Source: Bacteroidales bacterium
Lineage (GTDB): Bacteria; Bacteroidota; Bacteroidia; Bacteroidales; FEN-979
Length of the DNA stretch: 64,000 nt
Direction of reading: 5' to 3'
Assembly (NCBI GenBank): GCA_023231005.1
Contig: JALNWG010000005.1
Location: 78,442-142,441 of the forward strand
Both the position numbers and the translations under genes were made by a program. Each line of letters starts with the position of its first letter. Positions within the stretch are counted from its first letter, which is position 1. The notes beneath the pieces are model-generated. The model searched no databases, was not told the DNA's origin, and saw nothing but the letters and a program-made list of their open reading frames with translations. Positions 35,019 to 43,988 of this stretch are shown in pieces.

Positions 35019-35043
35019 GAGGGGACAAAAAGTCCCCTCTTTT
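35019..35043 (+). promoter_or_regulatory. Leader hairpin with U-run before rimP
   Basis: Perfect 8-bp GC-rich stem GAGGGGAC/GTCCCCTC around an AAAAA loop, followed by TTTT. It has the form of an intrinsic terminator, yet it lies between the promoter at 34963 and the rimP ATG at 35055. It may be an attenuator or a leader structure for the translation-factor operon; termination of the upstream small gene is the alternative. Confidence 0.65.
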
Positions 35044-35054
35044 ATTGGTCGCAG

Positions 35055-35483
35055 ATGGTTAAAGAAAAAGAGGTACGAATACTGGCAGAAGAATTCCTGA
35101 AAGGGAGTGATGTATTCCTTTTGGAAGTATTGGTAAAACCTTCCAATAAAATAACCATCTTCATTGACGGTGAAAACCGGGTATCTATTGATGCATGTCA
35201 GAAATTAAGCCGTTTTATTGAAGAACATCTCGACCGGGAAAAAGAGGATTTTGAGCTTACAGTCTCTTCTGCTGGCGCTGACCGGCCTTTAAAGATCACC
35301 CGTCAATATAAAAAAGTGATTGGAAAAACGTTGGAAATTGTTACGTGTGGAGGAGAAAAAATTACCGGGACTTTATTAACAGCCGATGAAAATGGCATTG
35401 AATTGGAAGTAGGAAAAGGCAACCAGAGGTTTCCGTTTCAAGAAATAAAATCAGCAAAAGAAGTTATAACATTTAAAAAATAG
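35055..35483 (+). CDS. rimP: Ribosome maturation factor RimP
   Basis: 142 residues; assists 30S assembly. The N-terminal alpha/beta domain shows 'FLLEVLVKPSNKITIFIDGENRVSIDACQKLSRFIE' style sequence and 'DFELTVSSAGADRPLK' (family consensus YxLEVSSPGxxRPL, here with SSAGADRPL); the C-terminal SH3-like domain follows ('GKTLEIVTCGGEKITGTLL', 'ENGIELEV'). First gene of the rimP-nusA-infB operon, 11 bases before nusA. Confidence 0.94.
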   Translation: MVKEKEVRILAEEFLKGSDVFLLEVLVKPSNKITIFIDGENRVSIDACQKLSRFIEEHLDREKEDFELTVSSAGADRPLKITRQYKKVIGKTLEIVTCGGEKITGTLLTADENGIELEVGKGNQRFPFQEIKSAKEVITFKK

Positions 35484-35494
35484 AATTATCAACA

Positions 35495-36730
35495 ATGGAA
35501 CATCTCAATTTAGTCGAAACATTTTCAGAATTCAAGGAATTCAAAAATATCGACAGGGAAACCATGATGCGCATCCTGGAAGATGTATTCAAACACATGC
35601 TGACAAAGCGTTTTGGATCGGCCGATAATTTCGACATCATTGTTAACATTGACAAAGGCGATCTTGAAATATTCCGTTCCCGTACAATTGTGGAAGATGG
35701 TTCGGTGGAAGATGAGAACACCCAGGTTCCCCTTTCAGAGGCAATCAAAATTGAACCTGATTTTGAAGTTGGGGAAGAACTTTCGGAGGAAATAAAACTC
35801 GGAAGTTTTGGCCGTCGTGAAATTCTTTCCATCCGACAGAATCTCATCTCCAAAATTCAGGAATATGAAAAAAATAATATTTATACCAAGTACCGAGAAA
35901 AAATCGGCGAAATCATCGCCGGTGAAGTGTATCAGGTATGGAAAAAAGAGATCCTGGTATTGGATGATGAAAGTATTGAACTAATCTTGCCGAAATCGGA
36001 ACAGATTCCCTCTGATTTTTATCGCAAAGGCGATTCAATCAGGGCTGTGGTTTCAAAGGTTGAAATGAAAAACAACAACCCTGTCATTATATTATCCCGT
36101 ACTTCAGAATCATTTCTGGAACGATTGTTTGAAGCAGAAGTTCCCGAAGTTTATGACGGTCTGATCAGTATCAAAAAAATTGTCAGGGTCCCGGGTGAAC
36201 GGGCCAAGATCGCTGTTGAATCCTATGACGACCGCATTGATCCGGTTGGTGCCTGTGTCGGAATGAAGGGCAGCCGTATTCATGGGATCGTACGTGAATT
36301 GAAGAATGAAAACATTGATGTGATCAATTTCACAACCAATCCATCGTTGTTTATTCAACGCGCCCTTAGTCCGGCCAAGGTTTCCTCGATTGTTATCACC
36401 GAGGAAGAAAAAAGGGCCGACGTGTACATGAGGCCCGACCAGGTTTCACTTGCTATTGGCAAAGGAGGTTTCAATATTAAATTGGCCGGTAAACTTACAG
36501 GATATGAAATTGATGTTTATCGCGATACCGATGTTGACAATGAAGATGTTGATATTCAGGAGTTTTCCGACGAAATCGATCAATGGATCCTGGATGAACT
36601 CAAAACCATCGGATGCGATACCGCCAAGAGTGTTATTGATCTGGATGTAGCTGAATTGGTGAAACGAACTGACCTTGAAGAAGAGACAATTAAAGAGGTT
36701 GTACGGATATTGAAAGCCGAATTTGAATAA
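35495..36730 (+). CDS. nusA: Transcription termination/antitermination protein NusA
   Basis: 411 residues. N-terminal RNA-polymerase-binding domain (1-~125), S1 domain (~130-200, 'GEIIAGEVYQVWKKEILVLDD'), and two KH domains with 'PGERAKIAVESYD', 'DPVGACVGMKGSRIHGIVRELKNE', 'LSPAKVSSIVI' and 'QVSLAIGKGGFNIKLAGKLTGYEIDVY'. The C-terminus (~360-411) is a short helical repeat. Modulates pausing, termination and rRNA antitermination. Between rimP and infB as in most bacteria. Confidence 0.96.
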   Translation: MEHLNLVETFSEFKEFKNIDRETMMRILEDVFKHMLTKRFGSADNFDIIVNIDKGDLEIFRSRTIVEDGSVEDENTQVPLSEAIKIEPDFEVGEELSEEIKLGSFGRREILSIRQNLISKIQEYEKNNIYTKYREKIGEIIAGEVYQVWKKEILVLDDESIELILPKSEQIPSDFYRKGDSIRAVVSKVEMKNNNPVIILSRTSESFLERLFEAEVPEVYDGLISIKKIVRVPGERAKIAVESYDDRIDPVGACVGMKGSRIHGIVRELKNENIDVINFTTNPSLFIQRALSPAKVSSIVITEEEKRADVYMRPDQVSLAIGKGGFNIKLAGKLTGYEIDVYRDTDVDNEDVDIQEFSDEIDQWILDELKTIGCDTAKSVIDLDVAELVKRTDLEEETIKEVVRILKAEFE

Positions 36731-36749
36731 TTATTCATATTTTTGTTGA

Positions 36750-39700
36750 ATGAGTGAAGGCATAACAATTACCAGGCTTAGCAAAGCTGCGCGGGAATTT
36801 AACATCGGGATTAAGACCGTGGTGGATTTCCTTTCGAAAAAAGGATTTCCAATCGGAAATGATCCCAATGCCAAATTAACGCAGGAGATGTATGCTCTAT
36901 TGATGAAAGAGTTTGCATCTGAAAAACACGTCAAAGAAGAAGCCCAGAAGATCGGGTTACAATTTGCGTCGCATGAAACGATCACCATAGAGGATAAAAA
37001 AACTGCCACTAAGGATAGTGAAAAAGAACTTGATGATCTTTTTATTAAAAATGTTGCTTTAGGGTTTGATAATAAATCCTTTGAGCCTGCAAAAAAACCC
37101 AAAGAGGTTATTGTAAAAGAACCGATTGCACCCCCAGAAGTTGCACCTACTCCGATCATTGTTGTTCCTGAAGAAGTTGTTCTGGAAACGAAAAAAACAG
37201 GACCAAAACAAAAAGTAACGCTAAAATCAAGTGAGGCTGTAGAAACACCAGTACCTCCAACTGCCCCGATTGCCGAAATTTCCAATGAAGTCGCAGTAGA
37301 ACCCGAACCTGAACAACAAACCAAACCTAAAATCGAACCCGAGCTCGAGCCTGAACTCAAACCCGAACTCAAGTCCAAACCCGAATCCAAACCCGAATCC
37401 GAGCCCAAATCCGAGCCCGAATCCGAGCCCGAATCCGAGCCCGAATCCGAGCCCGAGCCCGAACCTGAACTCAAACCTGAACCTGAAGATAAACCCAAGT
37501 CCGAGATTAAAATTGTTGGAAAATTGGATCTTCAGCAGTTCGAAAAGAAACCATCCCGGAAAGGAAAACAAAAAACTCCTCCTCCTGCAAAACCTGTTCC
37601 CGCCCCTCTCATTGAAGCTCCAAAACCAGAGGCTGTGATAGCCAAGGAAATTCCAATACCAGAACCGGTGGAAGCCGTGGTAGCTGACAAAGTTGAATCA
37701 GTAACGCCTACTGAACCTCCTAAAGAAGATAATTTTTTACCCACCGAACGCATTATTCTTGAAGGACCAACCATTCTTGGTTCCATCGTTTTACCTGAAC
37801 CCAAAAAATTTGAGAAAAAGAAACCTCAGCCAGTTGCCAGTTCTTCGGATGAAACCTTAAAATCGAAGAAAAAGAAACGCAAACGGATTAAACGACAGGG
37901 CGAAGATGTAACCCAAACCGAAGCTCCCAAATCTTCAATCCAAAAGCCAACTCTGGCTAAAGACAAAAAATACCACAAAGAGATTCCAAAGGCAGAAGTC
38001 ACACAGGAAGATATTGAAAAACAGATCAAAGAAACTCTGGCTCGGTTAAGTCCAACCGGCAAATCCAAAGCCTCAAAATACCGTAAAGCCAAACGTGAAG
38101 CGGTTAGCCAACACATGCATGAAGAGCAAGAGCGCCTTGAAGAAGGGAAGCGGGTTATTCAGGTTACTGAATTCGTTACCGCCAACGAACTAGCCTCCAT
38201 GTTAAATGTCCAGGTTACAGAGGTCATTTCTACCTGTATGGCATTGGGGATGTTCGTTTCCATAAACCAACGATTGGATGCTGAAACACTCACACTGGTT
38301 GCCGAAGAGTTTGGCTTTAAAGTTGAGTTTGTCAGTGTCGAGGTACAGGAAGCCATCAAACAAAATGAACCCGACGTTCCAGAGAATTTGACGGACCGCC
38401 CACCGATTGTTACCGTGATGGGACATGTGGACCATGGAAAAACCAAACTGCTCGATTTCATCCGCAGTTCTAATGTAGTTGCCGGGGAAGCTGGAGGCAT
38501 TACCCAGCATATCGGTGCCTATGAAGTACAACTTGAAAATGGCAAAAAGATCACTTTCTTGGATACTCCTGGCCACGAAGCATTTACCGCCATGCGTGCG
38601 AGAGGTGCCAGCGTAACCGATGTTGTTATTATTGTGATCGCAGCTGATGAAACCGTCATGCCACAAACCCGGGAAGCCATCAATCATGCCCAGGCCGCTG
38701 GAGTTCCAATTGTTTTCGCTTTTAATAAAATGGATAGGCCAAACGCCAATCCGGATAAATTACGTGAAGAGTTATCCAAGATCAACATCCTTGTTGAAGA
38801 ATGGGGCGGTAAATACCAAACCCAGGAGATCTCCGCAAAAGTCGGGACCAATGTAGATATTCTATTGGAAAAAGTTCTTCTCGAAGCAGAAATGTTAAAT
38901 GTTAAAGCCAATCCTTCGAGGTTAGCCACAGGTACCGTAATCGAATCATCGCTCGACAAAGGGCGTGGTTATGTATCTAAGCTTCTGGTCCAAAACGGAA
39001 CCCTTCATGTCGGTGATATTGTATTGGCTGGAGCTACTTATGGAAAAGTAAAGGCCATGTATAATGAACGGAACCAATCTGTTAAGATTGTTGGTCCCTC
39101 TCAACCTATTCTAATGCTCGGGCTTAATGGCGCTCCTCAGGCCGGTGATGCATTCAATGTGATGGTTGATGAAAAAGAATCTAAGGCAATTGCTACCAAA
39201 CGGTTACAATTACAGCGTGAACAAGGTTTACGTACCCAAAAACACATCACACTTGATGAAATTGGTCGCCGTATTGCAATTGGCGATTTTAAAGAACTTA
39301 ACATCATTGTAAAAGGCGATGTGGATGGTTCCGTTGAAGCCCTTTCTGATTCATTATTGAAATTATCTACCGAAGAAGTGATGTTGAACGTGATTCATAA
39401 ATCGGTAGGTGCCATCACGGAGTCGGATGTTTTATTAGCATCGGCTTCCAATGCAATCATTGTTGGGTTCCAGGTACGGCCTTCCGTTTCCGCAAGAAAA
39501 CTGGCGGAAGCAGAACAGATTGATATTCGCCTGTACTCCATTATTTACCAAGCCATCGAGGAGATTAAAATGGCCATTGAAGGAATGTTATCTCCCGAAA
39601 TCGAAGAAAAGATCACCTGTAATATTGAAGTCCGGGATGTTTTCCGCATCACGAAAGTTGGAGCTGTTGCAGGCTGTATGGTTCTTGATGGTAAAATAAC

Positions 39701-39902
39701 ACGGAATTCAAAGATCCGGGTAATCCGTGACGGAATTGTTGTATATACCGGCCTTCTCGGTTCTCTTAAACGGTTTAAAGACGATGTGAAAGAGGTTCTT
39801 TCGGGTTATGAATGTGGTTTGAATATCGAAAGTTTCAATGAAATCAAAGTAGGGGATATCATTGAGGGATATGAACAGATCGAAATAAAGAGGAAACTGT
39901 AA
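36750..39902 (+). CDS. infB: Translation initiation factor IF-2
   Basis: 1050 residues. IF2 N-terminal domain ('RLSKAAREFNIGIKTVVDFLSKKGF', ~8-32), then a long disordered linker (about 65-455) with a proline/glutamate/lysine/serine repeat block at about 186-253, followed by a second IF2N domain ('VTEFVTANELASMLNVQVTEVIS'), the G domain ('VMGHVDHGKTKLLD' G1, 'DTPGHEAF' G3, 'FNKMDRP' G4), domain II, and C-terminal domains for fMet-tRNA binding. Places initiator tRNA in the P site. The linker is longer than in many relatives. The stop lies 4 bases from the convergent purA stop. Confidence 0.96.
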   Translation: MSEGITITRLSKAAREFNIGIKTVVDFLSKKGFPIGNDPNAKLTQEMYALLMKEFASEKHVKEEAQKIGLQFASHETITIEDKKTATKDSEKELDDLFIKNVALGFDNKSFEPAKKPKEVIVKEPIAPPEVAPTPIIVVPEEVVLETKKTGPKQKVTLKSSEAVETPVPPTAPIAEISNEVAVEPEPEQQTKPKIEPELEPELKPELKSKPESKPESEPKSEPESEPESEPESEPEPEPELKPEPEDKPKSEIKIVGKLDLQQFEKKPSRKGKQKTPPPAKPVPAPLIEAPKPEAVIAKEIPIPEPVEAVVADKVESVTPTEPPKEDNFLPTERIILEGPTILGSIVLPEPKKFEKKKPQPVASSSDETLKSKKKKRKRIKRQGEDVTQTEAPKSSIQKPTLAKDKKYHKEIPKAEVTQEDIEKQIKETLARLSPTGKSKASKYRKAKREAVSQHMHEEQERLEEGKRVIQVTEFVTANELASMLNVQVTEVISTCMALGMFVSINQRLDAETLTLVAEEFGFKVEFVSVEVQEAIKQNEPDVPENLTDRPPIVTVMGHVDHGKTKLLDFIRSSNVVAGEAGGITQHIGAYEVQLENGKKITFLDTPGHEAFTAMRARGASVTDVVIIVIAADETVMPQTREAINHAQAAGVPIVFAFNKMDRPNANPDKLREELSKINILVEEWGGKYQTQEISAKVGTNVDILLEKVLLEAEMLNVKANPSRLATGTVIESSLDKGRGYVSKLLVQNGTLHVGDIVLAGATYGKVKAMYNERNQSVKIVGPSQPILMLGLNGAPQAGDAFNVMVDEKESKAIATKRLQLQREQGLRTQKHITLDEIGRRIAIGDFKELNIIVKGDVDGSVEALSDSLLKLSTEEVMLNVIHKSVGAITESDVLLASASNAIIVGFQVRPSVSARKLAEAEQIDIRLYSIIYQAIEEIKMAIEGMLSPEIEEKITCNIEVRDVFRITKVGAVAGCMVLDGKITRNSKIRVIRDGIVVYTGLLGSLKRFKDDVKEVLSGYECGLNIESFNEIKVGDIIEGYEQIEIKRKL
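37401..37448 (+). repeat. 12-bp tandem repeat in the infB linker
   Basis: Four tandem copies of GAGCCCGAATCC (the first has one substitution, A for G), encoding Glu-Pro-Glu-Ser units, inside a wider imperfect six-base periodic tract at about 37306-37500. The copy number could change by slippage in multiples of four residues without breaking the frame. Confidence 0.9.
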
Positions 39903-39905
39903 TCG

Positions 39906-41195
39906 CTACTTTTTTAAAGTCTGTAACCGATCTGGTCCGTAAGATAAAATATCCACAGGCACTCCTACCTTTTTTTCAATGAATTTTATATATTCGTTTA
40001 ATTCCTTTGGAAGTTGTTCAAAGGAAGCATAATCCGATAAGGATGTATTCCATCCGGGCATGGGAAGATAAACCGGTTTGAGGTTTTCCTGATCCAATTC
40101 AAAGGGAAATGAAGTAAGTCTATTGTTTCCAATTTCATAATCAGTACATACCTGAATGGTGGGAAAAGTATTCATCACATCCGATTTCATCATGATCAGG
40201 CTGTTCACCCCATTGAGCATGATAGCATATTGAAGAGCAGGCAAATCAAGCCAGCCACAACGCCGTGGCCGACCTGTTGTTGATCCGAATTCATTACCAC
40301 CAACTCTAAGGTTCTCCCCATATTCATCATGAAGTTCTGTCGGAAAAGGACCACTGCCAACACGGGTACAATATGCTTTAAAAATCCCAAAAACCTGACC
40401 AATTCTTTGAGGTGCAATTCCAAGGCCTGCACATACTCCAGAAGAGATCGTGTTAGAAGATGTAACGAAGGGATAAGATCCGAAATCAACATCCAGCATG
40501 GTTCCCTGTGCTCCTTCAGCCAAAACTGATTTTCCTTCATCCAGAGCTTTATTCAGGAATATTTCACTGTCGATCAAACGTAAGGCTTTCATCTGTTGTA
40601 CCGCATCAAACCATTTTTTCTCATACTCTTCAAAAGGAATTCCATCCAGGGTATGGTTTAAATAATCGAAACCGATTTGATGAATCAATTCAAGATGCAA
40701 AGATTTCAACTTTGAGTAATTGGTCTGAAAATTTGGTTCCAGGATATTCCCTACACGGAGTCCGTTGCGGCCATACTTATCGGTGTATGTCGGCCCGATC
40801 CCTTTCAAAGTGGAACCAATTTTTCCATCTCCTTTTTGTGATTCCAGTGCAGCATCAAGCAGGCGGTGTGTGGGCAGGATAAGGTGTGCACGGCGCGAAA
40901 TCAACAAATTTTCTTCCGGCTTCATACCTGCCTGGTGCAGTACGCCGATCTCCTTAAAAAGTATATAGGGATCAATGATTACACCATTGCCGATTACATT
41001 AAGTGTTGCAGGGTGAAAAATACCGGACGGGATGGTATGTAATACAAATTTCTTACCACCGAATTCAATAGTATGGCCTGCATTCGGACCGCCCTGGAAG
41101 CGGGCAATGATATCATAGTGTGGAGTGAAAACATCAACAATTTTGCCTTTTCCCTCGTCTCCCCACTGCAATCCCAGGATTACATCAACTTTCAT
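39906..41195 (-). CDS. purA: Adenylosuccinate synthetase
   Basis: 429 residues. Converts IMP and aspartate to adenylosuccinate with GTP. N-terminal 'LGLQWGDEGKGKIVD' (P-loop and catalytic Asp), 'FQGGPNAGHTIEFGGKKFVLHTIPSG', 'STLKGIGPTYTDK', 'EGAQGTMLDVDFGSYPFVTSSN', 'TTGRPRRCGWLD' and C-terminal 'LSYGPDR'. All are PurA signatures. Lies 9 bases downstream of the fur homologue in the rel-fur-purA cluster. Confidence 0.96.
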   Translation of the reverse strand: MKVDVILGLQWGDEGKGKIVDVFTPHYDIIARFQGGPNAGHTIEFGGKKFVLHTIPSGIFHPATLNVIGNGVIIDPYILFKEIGVLHQAGMKPEENLLISRRAHLILPTHRLLDAALESQKGDGKIGSTLKGIGPTYTDKYGRNGLRVGNILEPNFQTNYSKLKSLHLELIHQIGFDYLNHTLDGIPFEEYEKKWFDAVQQMKALRLIDSEIFLNKALDEGKSVLAEGAQGTMLDVDFGSYPFVTSSNTISSGVCAGLGIAPQRIGQVFGIFKAYCTRVGSGPFPTELHDEYGENLRVGGNEFGSTTGRPRRCGWLDLPALQYAIMLNGVNSLIMMKSDVMNTFPTIQVCTDYEIGNNRLTSFPFELDQENLKPVYLPMPGWNTSLSDYASFEQLPKELNEYIKFIEKKVGVPVDILSYGPDRLQTLKK

Positions 41196-41204
41196 AACTG
41201 GAGT

Positions 41205-41657
41205 TTACTTCTTAGATTTTGATTGACCGTAAAATGTGAGGGCATAATGAGATACCTCAACATTTAAAAGATTTTCCACATAAGCCTTAATTTCCTCAAT
41301 CCGGGGATCATAAAATTCACTCACTTCCCCCGAATCTTCATAAATAAAATGATCGTGTTGTTTGAGTAAGGCCGATTTCTCAAATTGTGCATAATTTGTC
41401 CCGAACTGATGCTTGGTTACGAGTCCGCAATTTAGCAGCAGCTCAATAGTATTGTAAAGGGTAGCCCTGCTAACCCGGTATTTATGATTTTTCATCCTGA
41501 TATACAGGCTTTCTATGTCAAAATGTCCCTCCGTCGCAAATATTTCTTTAAGAATGGTATACCGTTCTGGCGTTTTTCTATGTCCATTATGCTCTAAATA
41601 ATCAGTAAAAACATTGCGCACGGTTTCAGCTAAATCTTCATCCATCTTTTTAATCAT
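41205..41657 (-). CDS. Fur family transcriptional regulator lacking structural-zinc cysteines
   Basis: 150 residues from the ATG of 'MIKKMDEDLAETV'; an ATG four codons later and a TTG nine codons earlier are alternatives. N-terminal winged helix: 'HRKTPERYTILKEIFATEGHFDIESLY' and recognition segment 'YRVSRATLYNTIELLLNCGLV'. The regulatory metal site appears kept: His in 'EGHFD', 'FEKS', 'KQHDHFIY' and His in 'EVSHYAL'. However, the Cys residues of the usual HDHxICxxCGxxxEFxD segment are replaced ('HDHFIYEDSGEVSEFYDP'), and the C-terminus has no CxxC. Lineage relatives at the rel-fur-purA locus normally keep at least the first Cys pair, as far as I know. A structural zinc site is therefore missing or rebuilt. 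Confidence 0.87.
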   Translation of the reverse strand: MIKKMDEDLAETVRNVFTDYLEHNGHRKTPERYTILKEIFATEGHFDIESLYIRMKNHKYRVSRATLYNTIELLLNCGLVTKHQFGTNYAQFEKSALLKQHDHFIYEDSGEVSEFYDPRIEEIKAYVENLLNVEVSHYALTFYGQSKSKK

Positions 41658-41723
41658 ACCGGGAAATTTTTCATAAAGGTACAAATTAATTCCTATTTAG
41701 AACAAATAAAAATAGAAATATCG

Positions 41724-43907
41724 CTAATCAATGCGGGTAACATTAATAATTCCCTCAACTTTTTTAAGATTTTCAAGCGCATCATTCAAAACCGACGTGT
41801 CCTGCACATATAAGGTGATGAGCCCTTCAGTAAGTCCATTGAGCGCTTCAATATGAAACGATTTGATGTTCAAACTTAGATCATTTGAAATAATCCGGGT
41901 AATTTCATTGATTAATCCCTGTTTGTCGATACCAGTAACCTTGATTTCTGATAAAAATGAAATAGATTCTTTACTAATCCAGTTTACTTTGATCATCCGG
42001 TTGCCGAAAATAGAAATAAGTTCCTGTGCTTTCTGACATTTGGTCCTATGGATTTGGATGGGGAGATGATCAGCGGCCGCGAGTCCGATTACTTCATCTC
42101 CGGGTATCGGATTACAGCATGTAGCTACCTCATAATCAAGTTTTCCAAGTGGTTCTAATGCTTTCGGTTTTCCTTTATCTTTGTTTTTCGTAACATAATT
42201 CAACCACCCGTTCCTGAAACTTGAAGCAGCAAAAATTTTAACATCTTTAATACCAATTTTATCCTGTGCCGAAGCATAGTACAGGTCGATCAATCCACTA
42301 TAATTGTTGGCTGTTAGAAACTTTTTTATATTCTCATGCGTGAATTCGATTCCTAACTGAAGGAACCAATTTTCAAGTTTATCTTTTCCTTGTTTAAAAA
42401 ATTTCTTTTTCTCTATCCTGACTGCTAATTTAATATTTGTTCTGGCTCGGGTCGTAACGGCATAACCAAGCCATTCCTCTTTCGGAAATTGTTTTTTCGA
42501 GGTAATGAGTTCAATTTGTTGGCCGTTCTTCAGAACCTGATTGATGGGAGCTAGCTTTTTATCAATTTTTGCACCGATACAAGTATTTCCCAGTTCACTG
42601 TGAATGGCATAAGCAAAGTCAAGAACGGTAGAATTCGCAGGCAAGGTACGCAACTCTCCTTGTGGAGTAAAAACAGAGATTTCGTCCAGAAAAAAATAGC
42701 CTTTTACATCATCAATAAACGACAATGCATCTGCATCCGGACTTTCGATCATCTCCTTGATTCGATCGAGCCAGTTATCAAGCTGACTGTTGAGGTTCAT
42801 CGATTCCTTATATTTCCAATGGGCAGCATATCCTTTTTCGGCAATTTCGTCCATTCTGCGGGAGCGGATCTGAATTTCGACCCATTGACCAGTATGGCTC
42901 ATTACGGTAGTATGCAAAGCCTCATATCCATTTGCCTTGGGAATAGAGATCCAGTCACGGAGGCGGTCCATATTAGGTCGGTAATGATCGGTGATGGTAG
43001 CATAGGCTTTCCAGCAATCCGACTTCTCGGTCTGAATAGGGGAATCTATTACAATCCGGATGGCGAAGATGTCATAGATCTCCTCGAAGGGGACCTCCTT
43101 TTTCTTCATTTTCTGCCAAATCGCCGCAATGGATTTTTCACGTGCATGGATGGTAAAATTGAATCCTTTTTCGGTGAGTGCTTTCTTTATCGGGTAAATG
43201 AATTTATTGACGAACCGGGTACGACCACGTGCAGTCTCTTTGAGTTTTCTGGAAATAGTTTCGAAAACCTCCGGTTCCGTGTACTTCAGGCAAAGATCTT
43301 CCAATTCACTCTTAATGGCGTGCAAACCAAGACGGTGTGCCAATGGAGCATAGAGGTAAATGGTTTCGGAGGCGACTTTTAATTGTTTTTCGGGTGTCAG
43401 CGCATCCAGGGTCCGCATGTTGTGCAACCGGTCGGCCAGTTTAATCAGAATTACCCTAACATCATCGGAAAGGGTAAGTAAAATCTTTTTAAAATTTTCA
43501 GCATGAATAGTGGCTGTATGCTGATCAAAAAGACCTTTTATTTTAGTCAGTCCTTCAATAATTTCGGCCACCTTTTCTCCGAATAACCCGCGGATATCTT
43601 CAATGGTATATTCCGTATCCTCCACAACATCATGAAGAAGGGCGCAAATGATAGAGGTAGCTCCAAGCCCGATCTCTCCAGCTGCAATGGTAGCCACACT
43701 GATCGGATGATAAATGTATGGTTCCCCACTTTTCCGGCGCATATCCTTATGGGCTTCCAACGCCATTTTAAAGGCTTTCCGGACATTTTTTTTATCTTCA
43801 GGATGGCGTGGTTTCCAAACCCTAAGCAAATTCCGGTAACGTTTTAGAATTTCTTGCTTCTCACGTTCCGGATCAGATTGGTATATAACTTCTGGTAGTT
43901 TTTCCAT
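41724..43907 (-). CDS. rel: Bifunctional (p)ppGpp synthetase/hydrolase (RelA/SpoT family)
   Basis: 727 residues. Hydrolase HD domain: 'YIYHPISVATI', 'CALLHDVVEDTEY', 'LADRLHNMRTLDAL'. Synthetase domain: 'IYDIFAIRIVIDSP', 'DRLRDWISIPKANGYEALHTTV', 'EIQIRSRRMDEIAEKGYAAHW'. Then TGS ('ISVFTPQGELRTLPANSTVLDFAYAIHSELG'), helical/zinc-finger region with 'ATCCNPIPGDEV', and a C-terminal ACT domain. The intact HDxxED motif suggests real hydrolase activity, so this is a long-form Rel/SpoT. It controls the stringent response. A -7 box on the minus strand ends 8 bases before the ATG. Confidence 0.95.
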   Translation of the reverse strand: MEKLPEVIYQSDPEREKQEILKRYRNLLRVWKPRHPEDKKNVRKAFKMALEAHKDMRRKSGEPYIYHPISVATIAAGEIGLGATSIICALLHDVVEDTEYTIEDIRGLFGEKVAEIIEGLTKIKGLFDQHTATIHAENFKKILLTLSDDVRVILIKLADRLHNMRTLDALTPEKQLKVASETIYLYAPLAHRLGLHAIKSELEDLCLKYTEPEVFETISRKLKETARGRTRFVNKFIYPIKKALTEKGFNFTIHAREKSIAAIWQKMKKKEVPFEEIYDIFAIRIVIDSPIQTEKSDCWKAYATITDHYRPNMDRLRDWISIPKANGYEALHTTVMSHTGQWVEIQIRSRRMDEIAEKGYAAHWKYKESMNLNSQLDNWLDRIKEMIESPDADALSFIDDVKGYFFLDEISVFTPQGELRTLPANSTVLDFAYAIHSELGNTCIGAKIDKKLAPINQVLKNGQQIELITSKKQFPKEEWLGYAVTTRARTNIKLAVRIEKKKFFKQGKDKLENWFLQLGIEFTHENIKKFLTANNYSGLIDLYYASAQDKIGIKDVKIFAASSFRNGWLNYVTKNKDKGKPKALEPLGKLDYEVATCCNPIPGDEVIGLAAADHLPIQIHRTKCQKAQELISIFGNRMIKVNWISKESISFLSEIKVTGIDKQGLINEITRIISNDLSLNIKSFHIEALNGLTEGLITLYVQDTSVLNDALENLKKVEGIINVTRID

Positions 43908-43915
43908 TCAGGTTG

Positions 43916-43923
43916 CAAATTTA
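43916..43923 (-). promoter_or_regulatory. -7 box (TAAATTTG) close to the rel start codon
   Basis: Exact TAnnTTTG on the minus strand with only 8 bases between its G and the rel ATG, so a start 5-7 bases downstream would leave a leader of one to three bases. The -33 element is not visible. Confidence 0.5.
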
Positions 43924-43988
43924 ACCGAAAATTCCTCCAGCGCTGATAAAATTATTAATTTTGGCCTGCTTAATGAATATCTTAATTG

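Noticed and set aside
36731..37571. Long minus-strand frames rich in Ser-Gly-Asp and Phe-Gly repeats opposite infB
   Set aside because: They are antisense shadows of the infB low-complexity tract, with no start signals or homology of their own.
42600..43382. 260-codon plus-strand frame inside rel
   Set aside because: Antisense to the conserved Rel synthetase domain; no domain recognisable and codon pattern follows the opposite strand.
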